Source: Candidatus Promineofilum glycogenicum
GTDB taxonomy: Bacteria > Chloroflexota > Anaerolineae > Promineifilales > Promineifilaceae
Length of the DNA: 64,000 nucleotides
Assembly (NCBI GenBank): GCA_016707605.1
Contig: JADJHJ010000003.1
Location: forward strand, 372,001-436,000
Direction of reading: 5' to 3'
Numbering within the stretch: the stretch's first letter is position 1; each line of letters starts with the position of its first letter. A model generated the notes under the pieces. It saw nothing but the letters and a program-made list of their open reading frames with translations. It had not been told where the DNA came from and did not search any database. The translations under genes were made by a program, and so were the position numbers. This document shows positions 1-8,985 of this stretch, one piece after another.

Positions 1-547
1 CATACGGCTGGCCGGACACGACTTCGATGAGCCGCCCGGCCAGGCCGAAGCCGGCGTTGTTGTAAGACCAGACCGCGCCGGCGGGCACGACCTGGGGCAG
101 GCCGGCCATCTCGGCCACGTAGCGGGCCAGGGCGTCGTCGCCGCTGCCCGTCTCGCGGAAGAAGTCGCCCAGCCAGCCGCCCATGTGGGTCAGCAGGTGG
201 CGGGTGGTGACGCTGGCCTCGGCCGCCTTGTCTTGCAGGGTCAGTTCGGGCAGGTAGCTCTTCACCGGCGCGTCGAGGTCGATCAATCCCTGCTCGATGA
301 GGCGCATGACGATGGTGCCGGTGATCGTCTTGGTGGTGGAGCCGATCTGGAACAGGGTGTCGGCCGTGACCGGCAGGGGGTTCTCGACGCTGGTGACGCC
401 GAAGCCGGCCAGGTGCTCGCGGCCGTCGTGGATCAGCCCAACAGCGACGCCGGGCACGCTCAGCCGCCGCATCTCGGCCACGACAAAGTCGCTCAGTTGG
501 CGGAAGTCGGCGTCATTGGTTTCGTGGTGGATGGGTATGGTGACCAT
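1..547 (-). CDS. Serine hydrolase, beta-lactamase/PBP4 class C type (partial, C-terminus off window)
   Basis: The first 182 codons of a leftward gene are visible; the rest lies before base 1. Ser70-Thr-Thr-Lys73 is the SxxK nucleophile motif and Tyr162-Asn-Asn is the YxN motif of the class C beta-lactamase/esterase family, which hydrolyses ester or amide bonds through an acyl-Ser intermediate. No signal peptide is seen, so a cytoplasmic esterase or peptidase is more likely than a true beta-lactamase. The ATG is preceded by AAGGAGT seven bases upstream. It follows the penicillin-acylase homologue in the same direction but a palindromic repeat separates them. Substrate unknown. Confidence 0.85.
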   Translation of the reverse strand, partial: MVTIPIHHETNDADFRQLSDFVVAEMRRLSVPGVAVGLIHDGREHLAGFGVTSVENPLPVTADTLFQIGSTTKTITGTIVMRLIEQGLIDLDAPVKSYLPELTLQDKAAEASVTTRHLLTHMGGWLGDFFRETGSGDDALARYVAEMAGLPQVVPAGAVWSYNNAGFGLAGRLIEVVSGQPY

Positions 548-570
548 GATGGGTACTCCTTGTGTGTGGT

Positions 571-697
571 GATAGAGAGGGACGCAGAGAGACGCAGAGG
601 AGCGCAGAGAAACGCGGAGGGCAGAGACTTTCTCAGCGTCTCTCAGCGCTCCTCTGCGTCTCTCCGCGTCCCTCTCCTCTTCTCCGTGTTCCTCTTC
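571..697. repeat. Intergenic palindrome, GACGCAGAG-word family
   Basis: Degenerate GACGCAGAG/GAGCGCAGAG words in the left half are answered by CTCTGCGTC/CTCAGCGCT words in the right half, giving a long imperfect hairpin. A second member lies at 3950-4080. It separates two leftward genes and has no T-tract, so it is not a classical intrinsic terminator. Confidence 0.8.
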
Positions 698-702
698 CTT
701 CC

Positions 703-3222
703 CTATGGCTGTAGCACCAGGTGGTCGATGGCCGCGGCTTCTACTGCGGCCTGGCTGCTGCGCATCGGCAGGTACTCGCCGTTGAGCCACAACTCGATCT
801 GGTCGTCGTAGTGGGCGTTGAACGGGTGGCCGCTCTGGCCGGTGGGGATGACCCAGCGCGAGGCGTCGAAGTCGCTCATGTCCACGATCATGCGCATGGA
901 TGGGTGCGACCTGACCAGGGCCGGCGCTTCCCAACTCCAGTTGTTGGCGTTGACCAGGTCGCTGCCGCCGTCGGCCGGGAAGGGGCCGCGGTTGACCAGC
1001 GACTCGATGGGGCCGATGCCGCTCTCGCCCAGCGGCGTGCTGGCGAAGGTGGCCGTGTGCAGCCGGCCCCACGTCCACTCGTCCATGTCGCCGCCCAGGT
1101 TTTCGTTGAGCCAGGCCACAGCCTCGGTCAATGAGCGCAGCAGAATGTCCTCGCGGCTCTCTGCTGCGGGCGTGGTGGCGTCGTCCCACCAGCGGGCGGC
1201 GGCGTCCTGCGCCAGTTGGTGGAAATAGATGGTGCTGTAGGCATCGGAGATGTTCTCCTCGCCCACGTCGTCGGCCAGCACGTTGTGGGCCAGGCGCATG
1301 TAGAAGATCTCGAACAGCGACGCGCCGACGCTGTCGCGCCGCTCCTGGTAATCCCAGGCAGCCAGGGTATCGAGCGCCTGCTGCACGGCGGCGTCGTCGC
1401 TGCTCAGCCCGGCCAGCAGTGGCACGAAGCTGGCGGCGCGCAACGAGTAGCTGTCGGAGTGGATGCGGCCGAAGTCATCGGCGTCAATCGGCCCTTCGGC
1501 GATGGCCGCTTCGATCATGTCGGTGATGCGCTGGCCGCGGTCGCCGCTGGCCCAGTCGCGGGCGACAAAGTAAGGGTACGCTTCGTCCACGGCGGCGTGG
1601 TTGGCGGTGACGATGTAGCCCTGCTCCGGGTTATAGAGGGCCGGCAACTCCTCGAACGGGATGTACTCGTCCCACTCGTACTCGCCCGTCCAGCCGGGCA
1701 CGGGAACCATGCCCTGGCCGTTGGCGCGAATGGGAATGAGGCTGGGCATCTGGTAGCCGATGTTGCCGTCCACGTCGGCGTAGACGAAGTTCTGCGACGG
1801 GATGTCCCAGAAGCGCAACGCCTCGCGGAACTCCTCGTAGTTCTGGGCCTGGTTGATGCGCAGGACGGATTGCAGAATACGCGATGGGCCACCGGCGGCC
1901 GTCCAGCGCAGGGCCAGCACGTCGGGCTGCTCTTCCAGTACGTCGCTGATGACCGGGCCGTGGAGCGTCTCGCGCACGCTCAGCACCACGTCTTCGCCGC
2001 CGTTGACCTTGATGACCTCTTCGATGACGTTGAAGTCGCGCCACTCGCCCATGTACTCGTACTGGTCAGGGTTGTCGGGGTTGACGCGCTCGATGTAGAG
2101 GTCCTGCACGTCCGGGCCGACGTTGGTGACACCCCAGGCGATGCGCTCGTTGTGGCCGACGACGACGCCGGGGATGCCGGCGAAGCTGAAGCCGGTCACG
2201 TCCCAGCCCGGCGCGTGCAGCCCGACCTGATACCAGATCGACGGCATCTGAATGCCCAGGTGGGGGTCGTTGGCCAGCAGGGGCAGGCCCGAGGCGGTGT
2301 GCTGGCCGCCGACGACCCAGTTGTTGCTGCCCAGCAGCGGGCCGCTGCCCAGCGCGCCCGGCGGGCGGCCGATGAGCTGGGTCGAGACGCGCGTCCAGTC
2401 AATGGCCGGGGCGGCGGCCGTGGTGGTCTGGCCCGCCGCGGCGGTGATCAGTTGCGACGTGGGGGCGATGACCGGCCGGCTGTCGAACGGGTAGCCGGGA
2501 ACCAGCTCGTCCGTCGCCTCCTGGCCCAGCGTCGCGTAGAGGCGGGCGCGGGTCAGTTCGTCCTCCCAGTTGCCGCCCAGGTCCCAGGCCATGACCACGC
2601 CCCAGCCGATGGAGTGCACCGGCTGCCACGGTTCGATCTCCCACGGCTCGCCGACGAGGCCGAGGATGCGCTGGCTGAGGGCCAGGTCGTCCTTGTTCTC
2701 GACCAGGTAGGCGTTGACGCCGGCGGCGTAGGCGTCCAGGGCGGCCATCGCTTCGGGCAACTCCTGCTCATAGTAGGCGGTGTTGGCCGCGGCGATGCGG
2801 TTCCAACCGCTGGTGCGGATGAACTTGTCGTTCTCCAGCCCCGGCTCGCCGACGATCTCCGACACGCGCCCCTGGCTGATGTGCCGCCAGAACTCCATCT
2901 GCCACATGCGATCCTGGGCGTGGACGTACCCCTGGGCGAAGAACAGGTCGTCGCTGTTCTCGGCGTAGATGTGGGGGATGCCGTAGTCGTCGCGGTAGAC
3001 GTGGACGGGGGCGCTCAGGCCGTGGCCGGTCAGGGCGACGCACAGGGCGGCCGAGTCGCCGGCGTCGGCCGCGGCGCATTCGTCGGGCAGGGCGACTGTC
3101 TTTTCGCCGTCCACGTCGGGGAACGGGCCGCGGGCGACGGACGCGCCGGCCAGGGCCAGCACGAGGATCAGGGCGAGCAGGACGCCAAGGATGATGAGCA
3201 GGATGCGGGCGGCGCGGTTCAT
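703..3222 (-). CDS. Penicillin acylase (penicillin amidase) family protein
   Basis: The 839-residue protein is an Ntn-hydrolase precursor of the penicillin G acylase / quorum-quenching acylase family. Residues 5-28 form a hydrophobic export segment, so it is secreted or membrane anchored. Ser299 in GSNNWVVGG is the expected autocatalytic cleavage point and N-terminal nucleophile of the beta chain; residues 70-275 form the alpha chain and linker. Length matches the family. The family removes acyl groups from beta-lactams, acyl-homoserine lactones or acyl-peptides; substrate cannot be read from sequence. GAGGAGA lies six bases before the ATG. Complete, with no frameshift. Confidence 0.93.
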   Translation of the reverse strand: MNRAARILLIILGVLLALILVLALAGASVARGPFPDVDGEKTVALPDECAAADAGDSAALCVALTGHGLSAPVHVYRDDYGIPHIYAENSDDLFFAQGYVHAQDRMWQMEFWRHISQGRVSEIVGEPGLENDKFIRTSGWNRIAAANTAYYEQELPEAMAALDAYAAGVNAYLVENKDDLALSQRILGLVGEPWEIEPWQPVHSIGWGVVMAWDLGGNWEDELTRARLYATLGQEATDELVPGYPFDSRPVIAPTSQLITAAAGQTTTAAAPAIDWTRVSTQLIGRPPGALGSGPLLGSNNWVVGGQHTASGLPLLANDPHLGIQMPSIWYQVGLHAPGWDVTGFSFAGIPGVVVGHNERIAWGVTNVGPDVQDLYIERVNPDNPDQYEYMGEWRDFNVIEEVIKVNGGEDVVLSVRETLHGPVISDVLEEQPDVLALRWTAAGGPSRILQSVLRINQAQNYEEFREALRFWDIPSQNFVYADVDGNIGYQMPSLIPIRANGQGMVPVPGWTGEYEWDEYIPFEELPALYNPEQGYIVTANHAAVDEAYPYFVARDWASGDRGQRITDMIEAAIAEGPIDADDFGRIHSDSYSLRAASFVPLLAGLSSDDAAVQQALDTLAAWDYQERRDSVGASLFEIFYMRLAHNVLADDVGEENISDAYSTIYFHQLAQDAAARWWDDATTPAAESREDILLRSLTEAVAWLNENLGGDMDEWTWGRLHTATFASTPLGESGIGPIESLVNRGPFPADGGSDLVNANNWSWEAPALVRSHPSMRMIVDMSDFDASRWVIPTGQSGHPFNAHYDDQIELWLNGEYLPMRSSQAAVEAAAIDHLVLQP

Positions 3223-3333
3223 TCGGTTCTCCTCTTCAATGGGTTGGGTGCAGCTTCTTGACCGGCAATGATAGCCTGTGCGCGGCGTCTGTAAAGGATG
3301 CGACGGTAAAACGGGCGGCTATAATCCGTCGCC

Positions 3334-3951
3334 ATGCCAACTGCTCTAACCGCCCTGCTGGGCCTCTTCGCCGCCGCGCTGGTCAACCGCGCCGCCGACT
3401 GCTGGCTCAGTCCCACACCGGCGGCGTGTGGCCTGACGCGCCACCCGCGGCGACAGACGGCCGTGCTGGCCGCCTTGCCGCTGCTCTTCGTCTATCTGGC
3501 CGGGCGCGGCGGCGACCCGCGCGGGCCGCTGCCGGCCATGCTGTTCGCCGCCGTGCTCGTCCTGCTGGCCGTGGTGGATTGGGAGCAGCGGCGGCTGCCC
3601 AACGTGATTGTCTTGCCGGCGCTAGTGGCAGCGGTGACTCTGAGTATTGCGCCGATTGCCGCGGGGCTGGCGGCGGCTTTGGCCTTCGTCGTCTTCCTCG
3701 GCCTCTACGCTCTGGGCCGGCGGCTCTATGGGCCGGGGGCGCTGGGCATGGGCGACGTGAAACTGGCGGCGCTGGTGGCGGCGGTGGTCGGCTGGCCGGC
3801 GGCGGGCTGGGCGCTGTTGCTGGGGGTGCTGTTGGCCGGGGGCGGGGCGGCGGTGTGGCTCCTGTCGGGCCGCGCCGGGCGGGGGGCGCTGCTGCCCTAT
3901 GGCGCGTTCCTGGCCCTGGGCGGCATCGTCGGCCTGTTGTTTGGAAGCTAG
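3334..3951 (+). CDS. Prepilin peptidase, A24 family (type IV leader peptidase)
   Basis: A 205-residue polytopic membrane protein with the two catalytic aspartates of the A24 aspartyl proteases: Asp82 in VVDWEQRRLPN and Asp141 in the GxGD motif GMGDVKL. It should cleave prepilin leader peptides at the cytoplasmic face. It lacks the N-terminal zinc/methylase domain of full PilD, so it resembles the short TadV/FlaK-type or cut-down forms. No pilus genes are nearby. It is divergent from the acylase gene. Its stop codon touches the repeat that starts at 3950. Confidence 0.88.
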   Translation: MPTALTALLGLFAAALVNRAADCWLSPTPAACGLTRHPRRQTAVLAALPLLFVYLAGRGGDPRGPLPAMLFAAVLVLLAVVDWEQRRLPNVIVLPALVAAVTLSIAPIAAGLAAALAFVVFLGLYALGRRLYGPGALGMGDVKLAALVAAVVGWPAAGWALLLGVLLAGGGAAVWLLSGRAGRGALLPYGAFLALGGIVGLLFGS

Positions 3952-4080
3952 AGAGGAACGCTGAGAGACGCGGAGGAGCGCAGAGAGACGCTGAGAAAGC
4001 CTTTTCTCTGCGTCTCTCTGCGCCCCTCCGCGCTTCTCTGTGTCCCTCTCCTCTTCTCTGTGTAACTCCGTGTTCCTCTC
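3950..4080. repeat. Intergenic palindrome, GACGCAGAG-word family (copy 2)
   Basis: Same words as the element at 571-697: GAGAGACGCGGAGGAGCGC on the left, complementary CTCTGCGTC/CTCCGCGCT words on the right. It begins at the stop codon of the prepilin peptidase and ends 25 bases before the next start codon. Confidence 0.8.
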
Positions 4081-4105
4081 CCCCTAATCAGATAGAATTT
4101 CTCGA

Positions 4106-4981
4106 ATGTCCGACATCATCATTCGCGAGCTAGAGACCAACGCCGAGTACCTCGCCGCCGAAGAGATTCAGCGCGCCACCTGGGGCATGCCCGACCTGGA
4201 GATCATTCCCGGCCACGCCCTGCACGCCATGCACCACAGCGGCGCGGCGCTGTTGGGCGCGTTCGACGGGCCGCGGCTGGTTGGCTTCACCTTCGGCATC
4301 CTGGGCACGCAGCACACGCCCGGCCGCATCGACCAGGTGGCCGCGGCGCGCCTGAAGATGTACTCGGTCATCGCCGGCGTGCTGCCGGAGTACCAGCACC
4401 AGAACGTCGGCTTCCGGCTGAAGATGGCCCAGCGCGACTTCTGCCTGCGCATCGGCGTGCGGCTCATCACCTGGACCTACGACCCGCTGGAGAGCCGCAA
4501 CGGCCGCTTCAACATCGGCAAGCTGGGCGCGGTCTGCCACAACTACCTGCGCCACTTCCACGGCGACATGAGCGGCCTCAACGCCGGGCTGCAAACCGAC
4601 CGCTTCGAGGTCGAATGGTGGGTGACCAGCCACCGCGCCGAGGCGCGGGCGACGCGCCCGTGGCGGCCGTTGCGCCTGGAGGGGCTGCTGGCCGGCGGGG
4701 CGCTGTTGGTCAACGAGGCCGAGTTCAACGCCGCCGGCTTGCCCGTGCCGCCGCTCAACACCGTCAGCCAGCCGAGTAACCTCATACTGGTCGAGATTCC
4801 AACCAACTTCCAGGCCATCAAACGGCAGGAGTTCGCCCTGGCCCAACGCTGGCGCGCCCACACCCGCGACGTCTTCGAGGGCATGTTCGACTCCGGCTTC
4901 CTCGTCACCGACTTCGTGTCACACGACGACGCGGCCGGGCGGTCGCGCAGCTACTACCTCCTGACACATGGAGACTCATAA
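4106..4981 (+). CDS. GNAT-superfamily-like protein (COG3375 type)
   Basis: A 291-residue protein. The first ~160 residues resemble the GNAT-related COG3375 family (N-terminal strand, then a segment with VGFTFGILGTQ and a long helix after GVLPEYQHQNVGFRLK where acetyl-CoA would bind); the rest is specific to this family. The reaction is unknown. The next gene (MenC/NSAR-like) starts four bases after its stop, and this pairing suggests joint work on an acyl-amino acid or the menaquinone branch. No unusual features; start chosen at the ATG that begins the family-like sequence MSDIIIRELE. Confidence 0.8.
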   Translation: MSDIIIRELETNAEYLAAEEIQRATWGMPDLEIIPGHALHAMHHSGAALLGAFDGPRLVGFTFGILGTQHTPGRIDQVAAARLKMYSVIAGVLPEYQHQNVGFRLKMAQRDFCLRIGVRLITWTYDPLESRNGRFNIGKLGAVCHNYLRHFHGDMSGLNAGLQTDRFEVEWWVTSHRAEARATRPWRPLRLEGLLAGGALLVNEAEFNAAGLPVPPLNTVSQPSNLILVEIPTNFQAIKRQEFALAQRWRAHTRDVFEGMFDSGFLVTDFVSHDDAAGRSRSYYLLTHGDS

Positions 4982-4984
4982 CCA

Positions 4985-6148
4985 ATGAACATCGAGCGCA
5001 TCGACCTCTACCACATCAGCCAGTGGCTCGTCAGCCCGTTCGTCACCAGCTTTGGGCCGCAGCAGCAGCGCGACTGCCTGCTCGTGGCCATCCACGCCGA
5101 TGGTCTGACCGGCTGGGGCGAGTGCGTGGCCACCAACGACCCCGGCTACTCCTACGAGACGGTCGGCACGGCCTGGCACATCCTGAGCGACTTCCTCATC
5201 CCCGCCCTGGTCGGCCAGTCGCTGGCCGGGCCGGAGGCGCTGGCCCCGGCGCTGTCGTTCGTGCGCGGCCACCCGCTGGCCAAGGCCGCGCTCGACCAGG
5301 CGGTGTGGGACGTGGCCGCGCAGCGCGAGGGGGTGTCGCTGGCGGCGCTGCTGGCCCGGCCCTACGCCGAGGGGGCGCGCCCGCGAGTCAAGGTCGGCGT
5401 CAGTATCGGCATCCAGCCCAGCCTCGCCCGCACGGTCGAGGTCATCGGCGAGTACGTCGATCAGGGCTACCGGCGCATCAAGCTGAAGATCAAGCCCGGC
5501 CACGACGTAGAGTTGGCCCGCGCCGCCCGCGCCGCCTTCCCCGACCTGCCGATCATGCTCGACGCCAACTCCGCCTTCCGGCTGGAGGACGCGGCCACCT
5601 TCCAGGCGATGGACGACTTGAACCTGCTGATGCTGGAGCAGCCGCTCGGCTACGAAGACATCTACGACCACAGCCGGTTGCGCCCGCTCATCGCCACGCC
5701 GTTGTGCCTGGACGAGAGCATCCACTCGGCCGACCACGCCCGCTACGCCCTGGCCCTGGGCGCGTGCGACATCATCAACGTCAAGCCGTCACGCGTGGCC
5801 GGCTGGACGGAGGCGCGGCGCATCCACGACCTGTGCCGCGCGGCGGGGATGCCGCTGTGGGTGGGCGGGATGCTGGAGACGGGCGTCGGCCGCGCCGCGC
5901 AACTGGCCCTGGCCGCCCTGCCCGGCTTCACCCTGCCCGGAGACATCTCGGCCACCGACCGCTACTACGCACAAGACATCACCGCGCCCTTCACCCTCAA
6001 CCGCGAGGACAGCACCATCACCGTGCCCAACGGGCCGGGCCTGGGCGTCGAAATCGATCACGCCCAACTGGCCGCCGTCACCCTGCGCCGCGAGGGCTTG
6101 GCGGTAGAAGAGAGGATCCGCAGATTCAGATTTCAAGAGGTCTTCTGA
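4985..6148 (+). CDS. menC: o-Succinylbenzoate synthase / N-acylamino acid racemase (enolase superfamily)
   Basis: The 387-residue enolase-superfamily protein carries the full MenC/NSAR active site: Lys166-x-Lys168 (KLK), metal ligands Asp193 (LDAN), Glu218 (LEQP) and Asp243 (LDES), and base Lys267 (NVKP). The GGMLETGVGRAA segment is typical of the NSAR/OSBS branch. It makes o-succinylbenzoate for menaquinone, racemises N-acyl amino acids, or both. It follows the COG3375 gene by four bases. The last ten residues (RRFRFQEVF and stop) are encoded by the left arm and loop of a repeat at 6116-6177, so the natural C-terminus has been extended or replaced. Confidence 0.88.
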   Translation: MNIERIDLYHISQWLVSPFVTSFGPQQQRDCLLVAIHADGLTGWGECVATNDPGYSYETVGTAWHILSDFLIPALVGQSLAGPEALAPALSFVRGHPLAKAALDQAVWDVAAQREGVSLAALLARPYAEGARPRVKVGVSIGIQPSLARTVEVIGEYVDQGYRRIKLKIKPGHDVELARAARAAFPDLPIMLDANSAFRLEDAATFQAMDDLNLLMLEQPLGYEDIYDHSRLRPLIATPLCLDESIHSADHARYALALGACDIINVKPSRVAGWTEARRIHDLCRAAGMPLWVGGMLETGVGRAAQLALAALPGFTLPGDISATDRYYAQDITAPFTLNREDSTITVPNGPGLGVEIDHAQLAAVTLRREGLAVEERIRRFRFQEVF

Positions 6149-6177
6149 AATCTGCCCAATCTGCCCAATCTGCGGAT
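6116..6177. repeat. Palindrome of the CCGCAGATTGGGCAGATT family
   Basis: Left arm 6116-6134 and right arm 6147-6177 are reverse complements apart from one missing word. It overlaps the 3' end of menC. Other members are at 8901-8982 and 31912-32069. Confidence 0.85.
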
Positions 6178-6201
6178 AATCCTTCTTCCAAGGAGGACAC
6201 C

Positions 6202-7038
6202 ATGTTTACAGACCAGAGTGTAGCCTTCATCGGCAGCGGCATCATGGGCGAGGCGATGATTCGCGGGCTGATCACGCGCGACATCGTCGCCCCGGAGCAG
6301 ATCATCGCCGCCGACCCGATGGCTGAGCGGCTGGACGACCTGCATGGGCGCTACGGCATTCGCGTCACCGGCAGCAACTCAGAGGCGGCCGAGGCCGGGC
6401 AGGTCATCGTCCTGTCCATCAAGCCGCAAAACCTGGCCGAAGTCATGCCCGGCATCCGCGGCCACCTGCGGCGGCAGGACTTGCTGCTGTCGATCCTGGC
6501 CGGCACGCCCATCCGCAAGCTGGCTGACGGCGTGGCCCACGCCGCCGTCGTGCGGGCCATGCCCAACACCCCGGCCCAGATCGGCGAGGGTATGACCGTG
6601 TGGACGGCCACGCCGGAGGTGACGACCGAGCAGCGCGCCCAGGCTCAGGCCATTCTCGGCGCGCTGGGCGTGGAGCTGTTCGTCGGCGATGAGGGCTATC
6701 TCGACATGGCCACCGCCCTCAGCGGCACCGGCCCGGCCTACATCTTCATGTTCATGGAGGCCCTGGTCGACGCCGGGGTGCATCTGGGCTTCTCGCGCCG
6801 CGTGTCAGAGCAGTTGGTCTTCCAGACGATGCGCGGCTCGCTGGAGTACGCCGCCCAGTCGGGCAAGCACGTGGCCGAACTGCGCAACCAGGTCACCTCG
6901 CCCGGCGGCACGACGGCCGCGGCCCTCTACCACCTGGAGAAAGGCGGCCTGCGCACCGTCCTCTCCCGCGCCATCTGGGCCGCCTACCAGCGGTCGGTGG
7001 AGTTGGGGCAGGGGGAGAAGGTTAAGGGGCCGAATTAG
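6202..7038 (+). CDS. proC: Pyrroline-5-carboxylate reductase
   Basis: The 278-residue protein reduces pyrroline-5-carboxylate to proline with NAD(P)H. The Rossmann loop GSGIMGEA is at residues 11-18; SIKPQ and RAMPNTPA are the conserved cofactor and substrate segments, and the C-terminal dimer domain has ALSGTGPAY and the proline-binding stretch TSPGGTTAAAL. The ATG follows AAGGAGGA by five bases; the reading frame also runs open upstream through menC, but there is no ribosome site there. Likely cytoplasmic decamer. Confidence 0.96.
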   Translation: MFTDQSVAFIGSGIMGEAMIRGLITRDIVAPEQIIAADPMAERLDDLHGRYGIRVTGSNSEAAEAGQVIVLSIKPQNLAEVMPGIRGHLRRQDLLLSILAGTPIRKLADGVAHAAVVRAMPNTPAQIGEGMTVWTATPEVTTEQRAQAQAILGALGVELFVGDEGYLDMATALSGTGPAYIFMFMEALVDAGVHLGFSRRVSEQLVFQTMRGSLEYAAQSGKHVAELRNQVTSPGGTTAAALYHLEKGGLRTVLSRAIWAAYQRSVELGQGEKVKGPN

Positions 7039-7075
7039 GGGCTAGGGGCTAGGGATTAGGGATTAGGCGAAAAGA
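7037..7075. repeat. GGGGCTAGGGATTAGG tandem words
   Basis: Four near copies of GGGATTAGG/GGGGCTAGG follow the proC stop codon. No complementary right arm is present, so this looks like a half-palindrome relic. The remaining stretch to 7150 holds no recognisable site. Confidence 0.55.
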
Positions 7076-7150
7076 ACGCCGTTGCCTGTAGCGCGTGTTT
7101 CGCCCCTAATAACGTTGCGAGCAACCAGCGGCCAACGAAACCAACGACCC

Positions 7151-8932
7151 ATGACCATGAACGAGTTGAGCGCTGCGCCTGTGGTCATCCTGCAAGAATA
7201 CGGACGCTGGTGGTCATTTGAAGGGTTTGAGAGGGCCATCGTGGCTCGACAGCCCGACCAGGTGGCCGCTGCTATCCGCGAGGTTGAGCAAGCGGTCGAG
7301 GGGGGCGGGCTGCTGGCCGCCGGCTACCTGGCCTATGAGGCGGCGGCGGCTTATGGCCTGAGCGTCCACCCGCCGGAGCCGGACGGCCCGCCGCTGCTGT
7401 GGTTCGGTCTCTTCCGGCGACGCGAGGAGGTGGAGCCGCCCGCGCCCGGCGGCGACTACCGCTTCGGCGCGTGGCAGCCGGCCCTCGACTTCCCCGCCTA
7501 CGCCGCCGCCCTCGACCGCATCAAGGCGGCCATCGCCCGCGGCGACACCTACCAGGCCAACTTCACCTTCCCCCTGCGGGCCGACTTCGCCGGCGAGCCA
7601 TTGACCCTCTTCGCCGCCCTCAGCGCGGCGCAACGAGCCAACTACGGCGCGTATCTCGACCTGGGGCGCTTCGTCATCTGCTCGGCCTCGCCGGAGTTGT
7701 TCTTCCGGCGCGACGGGGCGCGGCTGGAGTCACGGCCGATGAAGGGCACGGCCCACCGCGGCCTGACGGCCGCCGGCGACCGGGCGCAAATCGAGTGGCT
7801 GCGCGCCTCGGAGAAGAACCGCGCCGAGAACGTCATGATCGTGGACATGATCCGCAACGACCTCGGCCGCGTGGCCCGCGTCGGCAGCGTGGCCGTGCCG
7901 GAGTTGTTCGCCGTCGAGCGCTACCCGACGCTGCTGCAAATGACCTCCACCGTCACCGCCCTCAGCGATGCGCCATTGGCCGACGTGCTGGCCGCGGCCT
8001 TCCCCTGCGCCTCCATCACCGGCGCGCCCAAGAAGCGGACGATGGAACTTTTACGCGAGTTGGAAGTGGGGCCGCGCGGCGTCTACACCGGGGCCATCGG
8101 CGTCGTCCTGCCCGGCCGCCGGGCGCAGTTCAACGTCGCCATCCGCACGGCGGTCATCGACCGGCAGCGCGGCGCGGCCGTCTACCACGTCGGCAGCGGC
8201 GTGGTGTGGGACTCCGACGCCGCGGCCGAGTTCGAGGAGTGCCGCCTGAAGGCGCGGGTGCTCAGCGCCCCGCCCATGCCGCCGTTCCACCTGCTGGAGT
8301 CGCTGTTGTGGACGCCGGGCGAGGGCTACGTCTTGCGCGCCGAGCACCTGCGGCGGCTGGCCGATTCGGGCGAGTACTTTGGCTATCCTGTTGATTTGGT
8401 CGAGGTGGAGCGGCGGCTGGACGCGCTGGCCGCCGGGCTGAGCGAGGCCGGCAAGGTGCGGCTGCTGGTCGGGCCGCGCGGCGAGGTGCAGGCCGAGGCC
8501 CGCCCGCTGGCCGAAGGGGCGCAGCCGGAGCCGTTGCGGGTGGGGCTGGCCACGGCCGCGGTGGATTCGGGCGACGTGTGGCTCTACCACAAGACGACGC
8601 GCCGCGCCGCCTACGACGCCGCTCGCGCCGCGCGCCCCGACTGCGACGAGGTGCTCCTATGGAACGAGCGTGGCGAATTGACCGAGGCGACGACGTCGAA
8701 CGTGGTGCTGGAGATGGACGGCGGGCTGTGGACGCCGCCGGTCAGCGCCGGGCTGCTGGCGGGCACACTGCGGGCGCGCCTGCTGGCCGAGGGCGCGATT
8801 GCCGAGCGGACGCTGACGCCCGACGACCTGGCCCGCGCCGAGCGCGTCTGGCTCATCAACTCCGTGCGCGGCCGGCGGGCCGGACAGATTCAGAGTGATG
8901 ATCCGCAGATTGGGCAGATTAGGCAGATTTAA
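7151..8932 (+). CDS. pabB: Aminodeoxychorismate synthase component I fused to aminodeoxychorismate lyase (PabB-PabC)
   Basis: A 593-residue bifunctional protein for p-aminobenzoate synthesis in the folate pathway. The N-terminal ~370 residues are a chorismate-binding domain (SRPMKGTAHRG, and GAPKKRTMELL followed by the GVYTGAIG segment). Residues ~375-580 are a class IV PLP aminotransferase-fold lyase; Lys481 in YHKTTRR is the expected PLP lysine, and ELTEATTSNV is the conserved cofactor segment. The ATG at 7151 is preferred over an upstream TTG; no strong ribosome site is visible. The last residues (DPQIGQIRQI) and the stop codon come from an invading palindromic repeat. Confidence 0.9.
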   Translation: MTMNELSAAPVVILQEYGRWWSFEGFERAIVARQPDQVAAAIREVEQAVEGGGLLAAGYLAYEAAAAYGLSVHPPEPDGPPLLWFGLFRRREEVEPPAPGGDYRFGAWQPALDFPAYAAALDRIKAAIARGDTYQANFTFPLRADFAGEPLTLFAALSAAQRANYGAYLDLGRFVICSASPELFFRRDGARLESRPMKGTAHRGLTAAGDRAQIEWLRASEKNRAENVMIVDMIRNDLGRVARVGSVAVPELFAVERYPTLLQMTSTVTALSDAPLADVLAAAFPCASITGAPKKRTMELLRELEVGPRGVYTGAIGVVLPGRRAQFNVAIRTAVIDRQRGAAVYHVGSGVVWDSDAAAEFEECRLKARVLSAPPMPPFHLLESLLWTPGEGYVLRAEHLRRLADSGEYFGYPVDLVEVERRLDALAAGLSEAGKVRLLVGPRGEVQAEARPLAEGAQPEPLRVGLATAAVDSGDVWLYHKTTRRAAYDAARAARPDCDEVLLWNERGELTEATTSNVVLEMDGGLWTPPVSAGLLAGTLRARLLAEGAIAERTLTPDDLARAERVWLINSVRGRRAGQIQSDDPQIGQIRQI

Positions 8933-8982
8933 GAGACCACATTCCGGTTCTTAAATCTGCCTAATCTGCCCAATCTGCGGAT
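8901..8982. repeat. Perfect 31-bp-arm palindrome, CCGCAGATTGGGCAGATT family
   Basis: The arms 8901-8931 and 8952-8982 are exact reverse complements with a 20-base loop. The element sits between convergent pabB and the glycosyltransferase gene; it contains the pabB stop codon and ends four bases from the stop codon of the gene on the other strand. Confidence 0.95.
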
Positions 8983-8985
8983 GAT

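Noticed and set aside
1216..3261. Open frame of 681 codons on the plus strand opposite the penicillin acylase gene
   Set aside because: It is the antisense shadow of a high-GC gene; the translation is Val/Gly/Asp-rich low complexity and matches no family.
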